From Planctomycetota bacterium (GTDB lineage Bacteria; Planctomycetota; UBA11346): 34,723 bases of DNA. Positions within the stretch are counted from its first letter, which is position 1; each line of letters opens with the position of its first letter. The DNA lies in NCBI GenBank assembly GCA_028280785.1, contig JANQLF010000307.1, positions 1-34,723 of the forward strand. Reading direction: 5' to 3'. Positions 16,914 through 24,739 of this stretch are shown one piece after another. The notes under the pieces were generated by a model. That model was given only the letters and a program-made list of their open reading frames with translations. It was not told where the DNA came from and made no database searches. The translations under genes and the position numbers were made by a program.

Positions 16914-17560
16914 ACCTTGAGCAGAGGTACCAACGCTTGCGCCCACAGGTCATAGCCTGTGGGCGTTAAGTGTAGGAAATCCGGCATTAAGGATTCAGGA
17001 ATATAGCCATCTTCATCAACAAAGGCATCATGCATGTCTAACCAATGCACCTGCGGATCGTCAGCCAAAGGACGCAAGGTGTCATTAATTAATTGTATTT
17101 GTTGGCGGAAATACGTATTGGGTTCGTGATCACGTGGGAACACAGCGTGCAAGATAACCTCTGCGTCTGGCAAGCGCTGTCTAATCTGATTAAAAATATC
17201 AATTATGCCTTCAACGGTATCAGCACCATTATGGTCTTCATTACCTAAGTTATTAGTGCCGATTAATAACGTTACATATTTCGGTGATAGACCATCCAAT
17301 ACGCCATGTTCAATTCGCCATAATACATGCTGCGTTGCATCACCACCAATGCCAAAATTAGCAACACCCATTTTTTCTAATTCACGTTCAAAGGTACCTA
17401 TGCCAGTACCTCCCCATCCCTGGGTTATACTATCACCGACTAATACCACCTGATGCCCACCCTGATCGCGAATGGCCAAATGCTCTTCATGGCGTTTTAA
17501 CCAATCAGCTTTGGATAACCATTCTTTGTCTTGTTCAATCGGCTGGCGGGCTGGATTCAT
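16910..17560 (-). CDS. SGNH/GDSL hydrolase (PAF-acetylhydrolase-like)
   Basis: A 216-aa esterase. Block I GDSIT holds the nucleophilic Ser near residue 43, block II is NFGIGGD, block III is GTNN and block V is DFLHLTP with Asp and His. Order and spacing match the PAF acetylhydrolase IB-type GDSL family, which often deacetylate sugars. There is no signal peptide. AGGAG lies before the ATG. Its 3' end shares stop bases with the hemerythrin gene. Substrate unknown. Confidence 0.9.
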   Translation of the reverse strand: MNPARQPIEQDKEWLSKADWLKRHEEHLAIRDQGGHQVVLVGDSITQGWGGTGIGTFERELEKMGVANFGIGGDATQHVLWRIEHGVLDGLSPKYVTLLIGTNNLGNEDHNGADTVEGIIDIFNQIRQRLPDAEVILHAVFPRDHEPNTYFRQQIQLINDTLRPLADDPQVHWLDMHDAFVDEDGYIPESLMPDFLHLTPTGYDLWAQALVPLLKV

Positions 17561-17732
17561 TTTTGCTCCTAAGGTTGGAGCACTTTGTATTACTTCGATT
17601 TTAGTAAAGGCGTAATTTATATAGTCCCAGCAAACTAGTATGTGTCTTGATCTTAGTATTAAGTCTTAGTTTACGGTGTCGGTAGCTAAGACCAAGACCA
17701 AAGCAAAGACTCATACGAGTTAGCTATATATT

Positions 17733-17755
17733 AAAAAAGGGAGCCTAAGGCTCCC
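17733..17755 (-). terminator. Rho-independent terminator after the hibernation factor gene
   Basis: GGGAGCC pairs with GGCTCCC around a three-base loop. On the minus strand it is followed by TTTTTT. It lies eight bases after the stop of the gene at 17764-18063. The 17561-17732 gap beside it holds no gene that I can see. Confidence 0.85.
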
Positions 17756-17763
17756 TTTCATGC

Positions 17764-18063
17764 TTAATGTTTCTTAACCTGCTTGCTATGTTGACGTCGC
17801 AATTGTTTTCTCACGAGCTCACTGCACTTCTTCAAGGCCTCATACACCGTGTCTTCGGTTGTGTGTGCATTCACAACGGTATCAAGATGATCGTGGTGTA
17901 ATTCAGCAAGCACCTTGTAGCGATCAGCCTCATGGCGAATGGTCACCTTCACTGATTTGGCGTCCGGTTGGTACTTATCCAAGCCACCAAATTTCTCCTG
18001 CGTGAAGTCATCCACATGTTTGGAAATTTTGAAATGGTCTCCGTGCAGTGTTACATCTAACAT
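17764..18063 (-). CDS. hpf: Short ribosome hibernation promoting factor (HPF/RaiA family)
   Basis: A 99-aa protein with the beta-alpha-beta-beta-beta-alpha pattern of the S30AE/HPF domain: GDHFKIS, HVDDFTQEKFGGLDKY, SVKVTIR and TEDTVYEALKK. It has no C-terminal dimerisation domain, so it is a short HPF that binds the 30S channel and dimerises or silences ribosomes in starvation. AAAGGAGG in front of the ATG is the strongest ribosome site in the window. A TATAAT on the minus strand at 18090-18095 may be its -10. It ends at a good terminator and seems monocistronic. Confidence 0.9.
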   Translation of the reverse strand: MLDVTLHGDHFKISKHVDDFTQEKFGGLDKYQPDAKSVKVTIRHEADRYKVLAELHHDHLDTVVNAHTTEDTVYEALKKCSELVRKQLRRQHSKQVKKH

Positions 18064-18212
18064 AGGTCCTCCTTTCGGGATACAGGTGTATTATAAGACC
18101 AATAGCTCTAAGTCCTGCACTCATACCATATTATAGTGATGATATGCATCGTAGTTATGCACGCTCAGGCACTCGAGACATGCTTGTCATCCCTCCCAAG
18201 TGCGTGTAAATC

Positions 18213-18659
18213 ATGCCCATGCAATCGCTGTCATTTAATCAGCAAATAGAAGCCGAGCTCAGTGAGCGCGAATGGCATATGTTCGAATCGCTCAAGCAAT
18301 GGACCGAGCAACAGCGCGACGCCTGGCGCAGCGCATGGCGTAGCTGGCGACAAAAGCAATTATCGGCAATTCACAACGGCCAAGCACAAGTGCAGATTCA
18401 CATTTCATCTGAATGCATCGGTTGTTTCGATTGCGAAATCATGTGTCCTGAAATATTTTACATTACTAAAAAACGCTCGCGCATTAAAAAAGAAGCACTC
18501 GAATTAAATGCGCAACAAAAGGCCTTTATCAATCCAAAAATCATGAGTATTTGTTGGAGTGATTTACAATTAGCTAAAGAAGCATGCCCGGTTGAAGCAA
18601 TTAAACTTCAGACCCTAGATGCAAGTGACCCTGAACCGACACCCGAGCTATTTAATTAG
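18213..18659 (+). CDS. Single-cluster [4Fe-4S] ferredoxin with helical N-terminal extension
   Basis: A 148-aa protein. The first ~60 residues are predicted helical, rich in Trp, Arg, Glu and Gln. The C-terminal part is a ferredoxin: Cys68, Cys71, Cys74 and Cys78 in CIGCFDCEIMCPE, and Cys125 in ACPVEAI. As in Thermotoga-type ferredoxins, three proximal Cys and one distal Cys hold the [4Fe-4S], while Cys78 and the Cys in SICWSD could form a disulfide. No ribosome site is visible before the ATG (18213 or 18219). It lies eight bases before the Rrf2-like gene, so the two are very likely one operon. Partner unknown. Confidence 0.8.
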   Translation: MPMQSLSFNQQIEAELSEREWHMFESLKQWTEQQRDAWRSAWRSWRQKQLSAIHNGQAQVQIHISSECIGCFDCEIMCPEIFYITKKRSRIKKEALELNAQQKAFINPKIMSICWSDLQLAKEACPVEAIKLQTLDASDPEPTPELFN

Positions 18660-18667
18660 GAAATACA

Positions 18668-19084
18668 ATGTTTGCTGAATGCGATGAATTAAGCCTACGT
18701 GTTATAGTCAGTGTTGCAGACGGTGGTTTGAACAGCACAGACATTGAAACCAAGACAAAAATCCCAGCAAGTAAATTAGAGGGCATATGCTCGTTGTTAA
18801 CCGATGCAAAACTCATTAAGCAAAGCGATGGTGTTTTTACTCTCTGCGATGACCCGAATGAATTAACGCTTTACGATGCACTTAATCGCATCACGAACTG
18901 GCAACGTTGGCCCAGTTGCCCTGTCGATATCGACGATCACTCTGATGATTTATGTCCATTACACCGACGCCTAGAAAATATTTCAGTATTTGTAGAACGT
19001 CAGTTACGTGGATCTACAGTCGCTGCATTGTTAAGCGATCCGGAACACTCCAGACCTCTGTGCAATAAACTTCAAGAGTCCTAA
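18668..19084 (+). CDS. Rrf2-like protein with degenerate wing
   Basis: A 138-aa paralogue of the canonical Rrf2 gene at 19242-19676, based on the shared sensory part: SCPVDI..DDLCPLHRRLE (Cys84, Cys96, His99) and the C-terminal RPLC. The N-terminal third has weaker helix-turn-helix character and the wing motif GxxGGF is reduced to DGVF. AGGA precedes the ATG, and it follows the ferredoxin gene by eight bases. It may be a redox sensor that dimerises with or titrates the canonical protein, or binds a different site. Whether it binds DNA is open. Confidence 0.8.
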   Translation: MFAECDELSLRVIVSVADGGLNSTDIETKTKIPASKLEGICSLLTDAKLIKQSDGVFTLCDDPNELTLYDALNRITNWQRWPSCPVDIDDHSDDLCPLHRRLENISVFVERQLRGSTVAALLSDPEHSRPLCNKLQES

Positions 19085-19093
19085 TTTTTTCAA

Positions 19094-19220
19094 GAACCAC
19101 AGATGGACACAGATTCACACAGATGAGTCTAAGGACCACCAAAAATTAATGAGCCTAAACATAACGAAACCTGCTAACAGATTCTAAATATCTGTGTTTA
19201 TCCGTGTCCATCTGTGGTTC
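19094..19220. repeat. 31-bp inverted repeat between the two Rrf2 genes
   Basis: The left arm 19094-19124 begins GAACCACAGATGGACACAGA and the right arm 19190-19220 is its near-perfect inverse, with four mismatches across 31 bases. Internal units (GATGGACAC, CACAGAT) repeat within each arm. Arms of this 'accacagatggacacag' type are scattered repeats in several bacterial genomes. It lies between convergent genes and could fold into a hairpin that ends both transcripts. No transposase is nearby. Confidence 0.8.
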
Positions 19221-19241
19221 AAAATTTAAAACCGTACGATT

Positions 19242-19676
19242 TTAATCTTTGATCCTACCTGAACAGAGTGGTTTATTGGCATTCTTTTCTGCCAAGAGGC
19301 GAGCAATTGTCGTTGAAGTTAACTGTTTCTCGACCATTGCGATCAGATTATCGAGGCGGCGGTGCAGTGGACATAAGTCCGTTCCGTGGTCGCCGATTTC
19401 GAGTGGACAGGAATTAATGCGTGGCAGTGGCTCAAGAATGCGGACGACATCAAGCATCGTGATGTCCTTTGGCTTGCTCACGAGCTTGAATCCACCATGC
19501 AAACCGCGTTGCGAACTGACTAAACCACCTTTGGTCAGTTGTTGCATGACCTTAGCGAGGTAACCAGTCGGCACCTGGGTATGCTCAGAGAGCTGTTCAG
19601 TGGTCATTGGCTGCGGATGCTTATCTGCCAGGGTGACTATGGCACGGAGGGCGTATTCGGTGGTCTGCGAAATCAT
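19242..19676 (-). CDS. Rrf2-family transcriptional regulator (redox/iron-sulfur sensing type)
   Basis: A 144-aa protein with the canonical Rrf2 start (QTTEYALRAIVTLA), a helix-turn-helix around residues 25-55 and a GLHGGFKL wing at 58-65. The sensory loop has Cys90, Cys102 and His105 in NSCPLEI..LCPLHRRLD, with Cys138 at the C-terminus. NsrR, IscR and RsrR use Cys-ligated clusters in this loop, but the C-x11-C-x2-H spacing here is not the classical NsrR or IscR pattern. A GATATC-AA-GATATA element lies 19 bp upstream, overlapping a candidate promoter, which suggests autoregulation. No good ribosome site precedes the ATG. Confidence 0.9.
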   Translation of the reverse strand: MISQTTEYALRAIVTLADKHPQPMTTEQLSEHTQVPTGYLAKVMQQLTKGGLVSSQRGLHGGFKLVSKPKDITMLDVVRILEPLPRINSCPLEIGDHGTDLCPLHRRLDNLIAMVEKQLTSTTIARLLAEKNANKPLCSGRIKD

Positions 19677-19694
19677 AGGTTACTCGGCTATTCG

Positions 19695-19715
19695 GATATC
19701 AAGATATACTATTCT
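19695..19715. promoter_or_regulatory. Candidate Rrf2 operator upstream of its own gene
   Basis: GATATCAAGATATA (19695-19708) is a near palindrome sharing 13 identical bases with 19834-19846. On the minus strand, TTGCAT and a GTATAT-like -10 are 17 bp apart and this element overlaps the -10. 19703-19715 weakly matches GATAT-N3-TATCC. Confidence 0.4.
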
Positions 19716-19826
19716 GCATTCATTTTATGCAAGATGAGGGCATGAGGCTCGTATCAACACGGTGGATACCCCTCCTCAGCATCACGAATCAGCAATAGTC
19801 TTGGATCTGGCAATCGTAAGCATGAT

Positions 19827-19857
19827 TAATTATATATCAAGATATATTTATCCTTTA
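19827..19857. promoter_or_regulatory. GATAT-N3-TATCC box with adjoining palindrome
   Basis: The box is at 19841-19853. TATATCAAGATATA at 19833-19846 is a perfect palindrome with a two-base centre. On the minus strand TATAAT lies beside it. The location is 40-50 bp upstream of the hemerythrin promoter and 150 bp from the Rrf2 start. Confidence 0.5.
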
Positions 19858-19873
19858 TATGCGGCATTTTAAC

Positions 19874-19900
19874 TTGTTGCTGCGACGGAGTCTGTATAAT
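19874..19900 (+). promoter_or_regulatory. Candidate promoter of bacteriohemerythrin, possibly leaderless
   Basis: TATAAT at 19895-19900 is preceded by TG and by TTGTTG at 19874-19879 (15 bp spacer). Transcription would start near 19907, at or next to the ATG at 19908. No ribosome site lies at useful distance. Confidence 0.5.
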
Positions 19901-19907
19901 TCATAAT

Positions 19908-20351
19908 ATGTCAGAACTCACCTGGCACCCAATTTACAACATTGGTATTCACGAAATTGACCTCCAACACAAAACCTTATTTGCCATGTGCAACAACCTC
20001 TTCACGCTCATTGATCAAGGGGCAGAACAACACAAGGTCGAAGAACTCATCAGCGACTTCTTAGGTTATCTGACCTATCATAACAGTTTCGAAGAAAAAT
20101 TGATGAAAGTTTTCGAATATCCGAATTTAAAAACGCACTTGATAGAGCACCATGCCTTTGTAGCGAAAATTCGCGATCTCTTAAAACCACATGACGATTC
20201 TTTTAATTTTGAAGCATCCGCCCAGCAGCGCGTCTTGGAATCACTAACCGAACATATCAGTGGTGATGATCTTGAACTCGGCTCTTTTTTAGCGAAGCAT
20301 ATACCAGAAAATGTGAATCCACGCTCATTTGTGTTTAGCGAACAACGCTAG
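19908..20351 (+). CDS. Bacteriohemerythrin
   Basis: A 147-aa four-helix O2-binding di-iron protein. Ligands occur in the family order: His21 in DLQHKTLF, His and Glu in YHNSFEEKLM, the pair in HLIEHHAF and the HISGDD segment with HxxxxD spacing. W6 in LTWHP and IG at 12-13 are also family marks. It could store or sense O2 or NO for the nearby cbb3 oxidase. A TATAAT ends seven bases before the ATG, so the mRNA may be leaderless. Its stop shares CTAG with the converging ccsA. Confidence 0.9.
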   Translation: MSELTWHPIYNIGIHEIDLQHKTLFAMCNNLFTLIDQGAEQHKVEELISDFLGYLTYHNSFEEKLMKVFEYPNLKTHLIEHHAFVAKIRDLLKPHDDSFNFEASAQQRVLESLTEHISGDDLELGSFLAKHIPENVNPRSFVFSEQR

Positions 20352-22198
20352 ACCGCAGCAGATTGTAGTTCCCGTTGTTTCAACTTGGCCCACGCTGCAG
20401 CAACTGTGACAATGACTAATTCAAGTCCACAGAATAAAAACAATGCAACGGCAGTCTTATCACTAAATCCGTAACTATGTAAACCTACACTGAGTAAATT
20501 GACACCAAACCATGCCAAAGCTACGCAAACGGTGGTTAAAGATAAGAACATTGCAAAACCAATTTGTTTTATTTCACCAGAAATATGTCCATGAATCGCT
20601 ATTAATAACCACAATACAATGAGTAAGGCACCGTTTTCCTTGGGGTCCCAACCCCAAAAGCGACCCCATGATTGGTCAGCCCAAATACCACCCAAAATAG
20701 TACCAAGTGTCGTAAAAAATAGTGCAACCAATGCTATGCCGCGTGCCGTTGTTAGCATTTCTTTATTTTTTTCTTTATCTTCTGGAAATTGAATTAGTTG
20801 AACCAACATCATGTGCCCATATAGACCTGCGATCATCGACACACCATAACCAATAATGATCGTAAGCACGTGCGTCGCTAACCAAAAATCTGAATCTAAT
20901 ACAGCCTCTAGCATACCCATCGTATCACCTTCAGCGGCATAAGAGAAACCGATAAAGCTAAGAACAACAGCAATAAATGAGGCCGCTAATAATCCTGTGG
21001 CATCTTTTCTATAATGCTCAACCAATAATCCTGTAGCCACCGAAATTAATGAGGCGAATAATACTGATTCGTATAATGTTGTAACGGGCGGGCGAGTCAT
21101 GATGTACATACGCATGCCAACACCAGTCAAATGCAATGCAGCACCTGTATACATAAGCACTAGTGCCAATTTACGCCAAGTTGGCTGCTTGGTCATTCCT
21201 AATACCAATATGCACAGAAATGCTCCAATATAAAAATACATAGCTCTATAAAACAAGTCAGCCGAATTGTACGAAACTTCAAGATCAATTCGATCGCGAT
21301 ACTGCACTGCATCCTTATAGGTTTGCACATGTGTATTAAATGCATCTTGGTCACCATCATGTAGTGCCGCAAATGCATCGTTTAATGTACGCATTAATAC
21401 CTGGTCAGCATCGTTCATTGAACTTGCGTTCAAAATATCCCAAGGCGAACGCCACTGTTCTCCACCTTTCGCGGGAGGTAAAACAGCAAAATTCATACCT
21501 GATTCTTGGACTGGACGCTTATCAAGCACCTGCCATAAATCACGCAATGCACTGTCATCGTAATTCTGATCGGCTTCTTTTTTCTTCGATGAATCCAATA
21601 AAACCTGTCTGAGTGTTGCGCGATTATCAGCAAAAAAGAAATAGCTTAATTTCGCACCAGGCTGCACACCAAACTGTTTAGCCAATGCCGCATCGTTTAT
21701 GACAATATCGGGCCAAAAACACGATGTAGATTGAATAAGCATCACGTAAAAGGTCACTTGATTGTACTTCTGAACAAGTTGAGTTTCTGTTTCGTCAAGC
21801 TCACTATCTTCACGCTCGGCTAGGGCGCGGATTAAAGGCTCATGCGTCATAAATGCGTCTTTGAGTTGGGCTAAACTATAACGATTCTCTTTTTCTGCCT
21901 TAACGCCAATTGACTGTACAACCGCAGGACTACGAATGGTAAATACCTTTAATTCGTAAGCTAAATTGCGGTTAGTGAGCACATCCATTAGCCATTCACT
22001 GGCCTGCTGCTTAGCAAAGCGCTGTTTACCATGAAATCCCAACAAGGAACTACGCGCAAATGTATCTATAGGCTTCAAACGACCTTGATGCTGGACCACT
22101 ACCGATGCAAAAGCAGAGGTATCAAATTTCTGTTCAGCCTCTTCGCTGACCAATGTCAAACACATCATCAAACACAAAAATATGCGTATGAACATCAT
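20348..22198 (-). CDS. ccsA: Cytochrome c biogenesis protein CcsA (CcmF/CcsA family, long form)
   Basis: A 616-aa System II heme lyase subunit. The first ~20 residues look like a signal or membrane anchor, followed by a periplasmic region (KFDTSAFASVVVQHQGRLKPIDTF) that recalls the long CcsA proteins of several marine phyla. At least eight membrane segments follow after residue ~320. The heme-handling WWD motif is WGRFWGWDPKENG, at about 525. I chose ATG 22198 because it overlaps the resB stop as ATGA; the frame runs further upstream. With ResB it attaches heme to the c-type subunits CcoO and CcoP. It ends the operon by converging on hemerythrin. Confidence 0.9.
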   Translation of the reverse strand: MMFIRIFLCLMMCLTLVSEEAEQKFDTSAFASVVVQHQGRLKPIDTFARSSLLGFHGKQRFAKQQASEWLMDVLTNRNLAYELKVFTIRSPAVVQSIGVKAEKENRYSLAQLKDAFMTHEPLIRALAEREDSELDETETQLVQKYNQVTFYVMLIQSTSCFWPDIVINDAALAKQFGVQPGAKLSYFFFADNRATLRQVLLDSSKKKEADQNYDDSALRDLWQVLDKRPVQESGMNFAVLPPAKGGEQWRSPWDILNASSMNDADQVLMRTLNDAFAALHDGDQDAFNTHVQTYKDAVQYRDRIDLEVSYNSADLFYRAMYFYIGAFLCILVLGMTKQPTWRKLALVLMYTGAALHLTGVGMRMYIMTRPPVTTLYESVLFASLISVATGLLVEHYRKDATGLLAASFIAVVLSFIGFSYAAEGDTMGMLEAVLDSDFWLATHVLTIIIGYGVSMIAGLYGHMMLVQLIQFPEDKEKNKEMLTTARGIALVALFFTTLGTILGGIWADQSWGRFWGWDPKENGALLIVLWLLIAIHGHISGEIKQIGFAMFLSLTTVCVALAWFGVNLLSVGLHSYGFSDKTAVALFLFCGLELVIVTVAAAWAKLKQRELQSAAV

Positions 22199-23361
22199 GC
22201 CGCCCACATCCTCACAATTCGAGTTAAGTACGCTGGATAATGGAGCAATAAGTGTAAGGCGATCCCTATACAGATAATTATACTTGATATATACGGAAAC
22301 CACTGGCCATAATTTTTCACAACCGATAAAATAGTTGCTTCCTGTCCATCCATTTTTTGTTCAAAGGACGATTGGTAAAAGGTATAGCCGTGCATGCGCA
22401 ATGGTTCATTCATTTGTATGCGTGCTTCACGTAGGGTTCCGTTTTGATGAATACGAATATCCGAAGAAAAGTGACGCGGACGCCTCGTGCCTGGATGATA
22501 TTCAGCAATAAAATCTACTAATTCAAAACGTATATTGTGAGGCAGCTGATAAACACGTGGACCTATAATCAATTGATAAACTTTCCCAGCAGCACGCACT
22601 TCAACCGTTGGCCCTTCTACTTGAGCAACCATATGCCAACCGTTTGAAGATTCGTCGCACCCAGAAACTTTTACCACTAATGCCGCTCGGTTTTTACCAG
22701 ATTCTTTTTCCAGGAGTTTTGGAATAATTGAATGTCGCTTAGCCCAACCACGCCACTCACCTGTGGTTTTTTCATCGGTTAACTCTAAGGCAGCATTGCG
22801 ATGGTAATCTAAAATCTTAATGCTACCTGGAAAATTTTTATGTTTGAGTTCCGAACCAATATGTAGATGTCGGCCAGAAAAAGCCATGACATTATTATAC
22901 TCAACAGGACTCGTATCAATTATCGAAAACGACATCTTCTCATTGTCTATGTAATAACGAGAACTGCCTCCTTCAGGGATATACATACTGCCTTCAATAC
23001 TGAAATAAGCAGTCAACAAAGCACCAACCATCAATAACATCGTTCCAATATGGGCGATGTTTACACCCATGCTTTTTAATCGCCAAACAGATTTGAATAC
23101 TAGTTTACAAAATAAATTAAATGAAATCAGCACTAATATGGTTCGTCCACCTGGGACCGGGACTGCATCAAAACACCAGGTTACCCAAGCCGAAAAATAA
23201 CGTTCCTGTGCCTCATAAATCCCCAACTCAGACTGTGTCAAGGTTCCAGCAACCAAAATGGCCACTAAATAAAATAAAGAATAAAAAAATATTTTTGGAG
23301 TTGATATCCAAAATATCACTTTCTTTACTTGCTCATTTTGTACAGGAGCGTCGTCAGTCAT
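22195..23361 (-). CDS. resB: Cytochrome c biogenesis protein ResB (CcsB)
   Basis: A 388-aa System II heme lyase partner of CcsA. An N-terminal membrane segment begins near residue 25 (FFYSLFYLVAILVAGTLTQ), then another near 75 and one around 105; a large periplasmic domain follows with GSSRYYID, and a final membrane helix at the C-terminus (SSIIICIGIALHLLLHY). FYQSSFEQK near 325 is the usual ResB signature. Overlaps ccsA by four bases. Probably co-transcribed from the cbb3 operon. Confidence 0.88.
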   Translation of the reverse strand: MTDDAPVQNEQVKKVIFWISTPKIFFYSLFYLVAILVAGTLTQSELGIYEAQERYFSAWVTWCFDAVPVPGGRTILVLISFNLFCKLVFKSVWRLKSMGVNIAHIGTMLLMVGALLTAYFSIEGSMYIPEGGSSRYYIDNEKMSFSIIDTSPVEYNNVMAFSGRHLHIGSELKHKNFPGSIKILDYHRNAALELTDEKTTGEWRGWAKRHSIIPKLLEKESGKNRAALVVKVSGCDESSNGWHMVAQVEGPTVEVRAAGKVYQLIIGPRVYQLPHNIRFELVDFIAEYHPGTRRPRHFSSDIRIHQNGTLREARIQMNEPLRMHGYTFYQSSFEQKMDGQEATILSVVKNYGQWFPYISSIIICIGIALHLLLHYPAYLTRIVRMWAA

Positions 23362-23370
23362 AAAACTTTA

Positions 23371-23994
23371 CTATTTAGCCTTATTTGCATTGGCACAAAA
23401 TTGATAAACAGCTTCAGCATTTGCTTCGACACAGGCTTTGCTTGCGGTAAGCTTAACAAACAGCGTAAAACCTTTGCCAGTTAAGACTGCGCCACAAATC
23501 GCTTTATTCGGACTACTGTCATTGACTAAGGTCATCGCCGTAAAGGTACCAACTGCTGACTTCACTTCTTTTACGTGCGCAGCAATGGCATCAGGACCTA
23601 TGGGATCAAGGCCAACTTGATTACGCCAGCGATTAATGTTCGCTAACATACCGCCGCCATCACCGCCTAAACTTATGACTGATAAATCACCATCACCACC
23701 ATCATGTGGAATTTTATAACTAGCCAGACGCATCCCGCCTGCCTGCTCTTGCTTCCATGCTTCTGGCGCTGTCCAGGCGACGTCACCAGGCGCATTTAAA
23801 TCACTCGTTGCAACAGTCGGTGACGTTTGTTGAGTTGGTGCTGGAGCTGGCTCAGTTGTAGTTTCAGCATCAGGCTTCTGAGCCTGCTGTTTCGCCTCAG
23901 TATCTTTAACCATCTGATATTCATTAATGTCGCTATCTCCACATGCTGCTAAGCATAAACAGAGCACAGCAATAAAAATTACTTGTCTTTCCAT
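23371..23994 (-). CDS. Lipoprotein with a planctomycete/verrucomicrobia-type NRWR domain
   Basis: A 207-aa lipoprotein: lipobox LAACG at residues 15-19 puts Cys18 as the lipidated residue, then a Glu/Pro/Thr/Ala linker to ~70. The folded domain begins WTAPEAWK, has glycine-rich turns and NINRWRNQVGLDPI, an element I recall from related marine proteins; function unknown. Three further Cys may form disulfides. It starts 16 bp inside the TPR gene. Position between the TPR gene and resB makes a cytochrome maturation or envelope role plausible. Confidence 0.72.
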   Translation of the reverse strand: MERQVIFIAVLCLCLAACGDSDINEYQMVKDTEAKQQAQKPDAETTTEPAPAPTQQTSPTVATSDLNAPGDVAWTAPEAWKQEQAGGMRLASYKIPHDGGDGDLSVISLGGDGGGMLANINRWRNQVGLDPIGPDAIAAHVKEVKSAVGTFTAMTLVNDSSPNKAICGAVLTGKGFTLFVKLTASKACVEANAEAVYQFCANANKAK

Positions 23995-24659
23995 TCTCTT
24001 AAAATCTCCACTGCGGTTTCTTTGAGTTTTTCACTGTCGCTTTTTTCCATAAAAGCGATCATATCTGCTCGAGCTTTATCAAATTGTTTTAATTCGGCAT
24101 AACACTGAGCACGATTGTATAATGTTGATAATGAATCCGGATTTGTTTGTAATCCACTGGTAAACGAAGTTATTGCTTCTTGATATTGGCCTCGCGCATA
24201 CTGAATCGTCCCCATTAAAAAGTGACCCGATTCGCTGCCAGGATCTGCTTTTAATAAAATTTCAACATCTACGAGAGCCTCGTCTATTTTATGCAAGTCA
24301 CGTAAGCAACGTGCTCGCTGCGCTCGTGCATTGAGATTCTCCGGTTCGGCTTTCACAACGGCATCAAGATCGATCAGGGCGCTTTCCAGCTTACCAATAC
24401 CAATCATCGTATCTGCTCGAATTAAAATTAGGCGCGGGTCATCTCCATGCACCTTGATAGCGTCATGAATTAACAATAACGATTCATCATACTTTGCTCG
24501 GCTCAGCATTTTGCGTAACTCAGCTACGACCTCGTCAAGCTTATTGAGGTCATAGTTTAAAACGACTTCCGGCGGGCGACGTTGTTCTTTGACATAATGT
24601 ACGTCGGCCATTAAGAGGACGCTGAAAATACCGAGAATAACGTAGACTATGCTGCGCAT
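23979..24659 (-). CDS. Membrane-anchored TPR protein
   Basis: A 226-aa protein with one N-terminal membrane segment (SIVYVILGIFSVLLMADV) and about four tetratricopeptide repeats from residue ~60 (LLLIHDAIKVHGDDPRL, ALIDLDAVVKAEPEN, ALVDVEILLKADPGS, AITSFTSGLQTNPDS). Anchored TPR proteins resembling CcmH/NrfG serve as heme-lyase scaffolds in other systems; here a similar role is inferred from position only. I chose the ATG at 24659 (MRSIVY) because earlier Mets precede no ribosome site. Confidence 0.75.
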   Translation of the reverse strand: MRSIVYVILGIFSVLLMADVHYVKEQRRPPEVVLNYDLNKLDEVVAELRKMLSRAKYDESLLLIHDAIKVHGDDPRLILIRADTMIGIGKLESALIDLDAVVKAEPENLNARAQRARCLRDLHKIDEALVDVEILLKADPGSESGHFLMGTIQYARGQYQEAITSFTSGLQTNPDSLSTLYNRAQCYAELKQFDKARADMIAFMEKSDSEKLKETAVEILREWKDK

Positions 24660-24739
24660 GGGCGACACCCTATGAGACATGCAGCACAACAAAAGCGTGA
24701 TTCGTAACAGGAACTATGTGCTTTTCGTATAGCCACGCA

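Noticed and set aside
17561-17732. Small RNA or extra gene in the gap before the hibernation factor terminator
   Set aside because: Partial self-complementary stretches exist, but no promoter, frame or stable structure is convincing.
19094-19220. Insertion sequence remnant
   Set aside because: Inverted arms are present, but there is no transposase, no target duplication and no coding remnant between them.
23296-23317. GATATCC-like sequence within resB
   Set aside because: Inside coding sequence and lacks the N3 spacing of the intergenic boxes; taken as chance.
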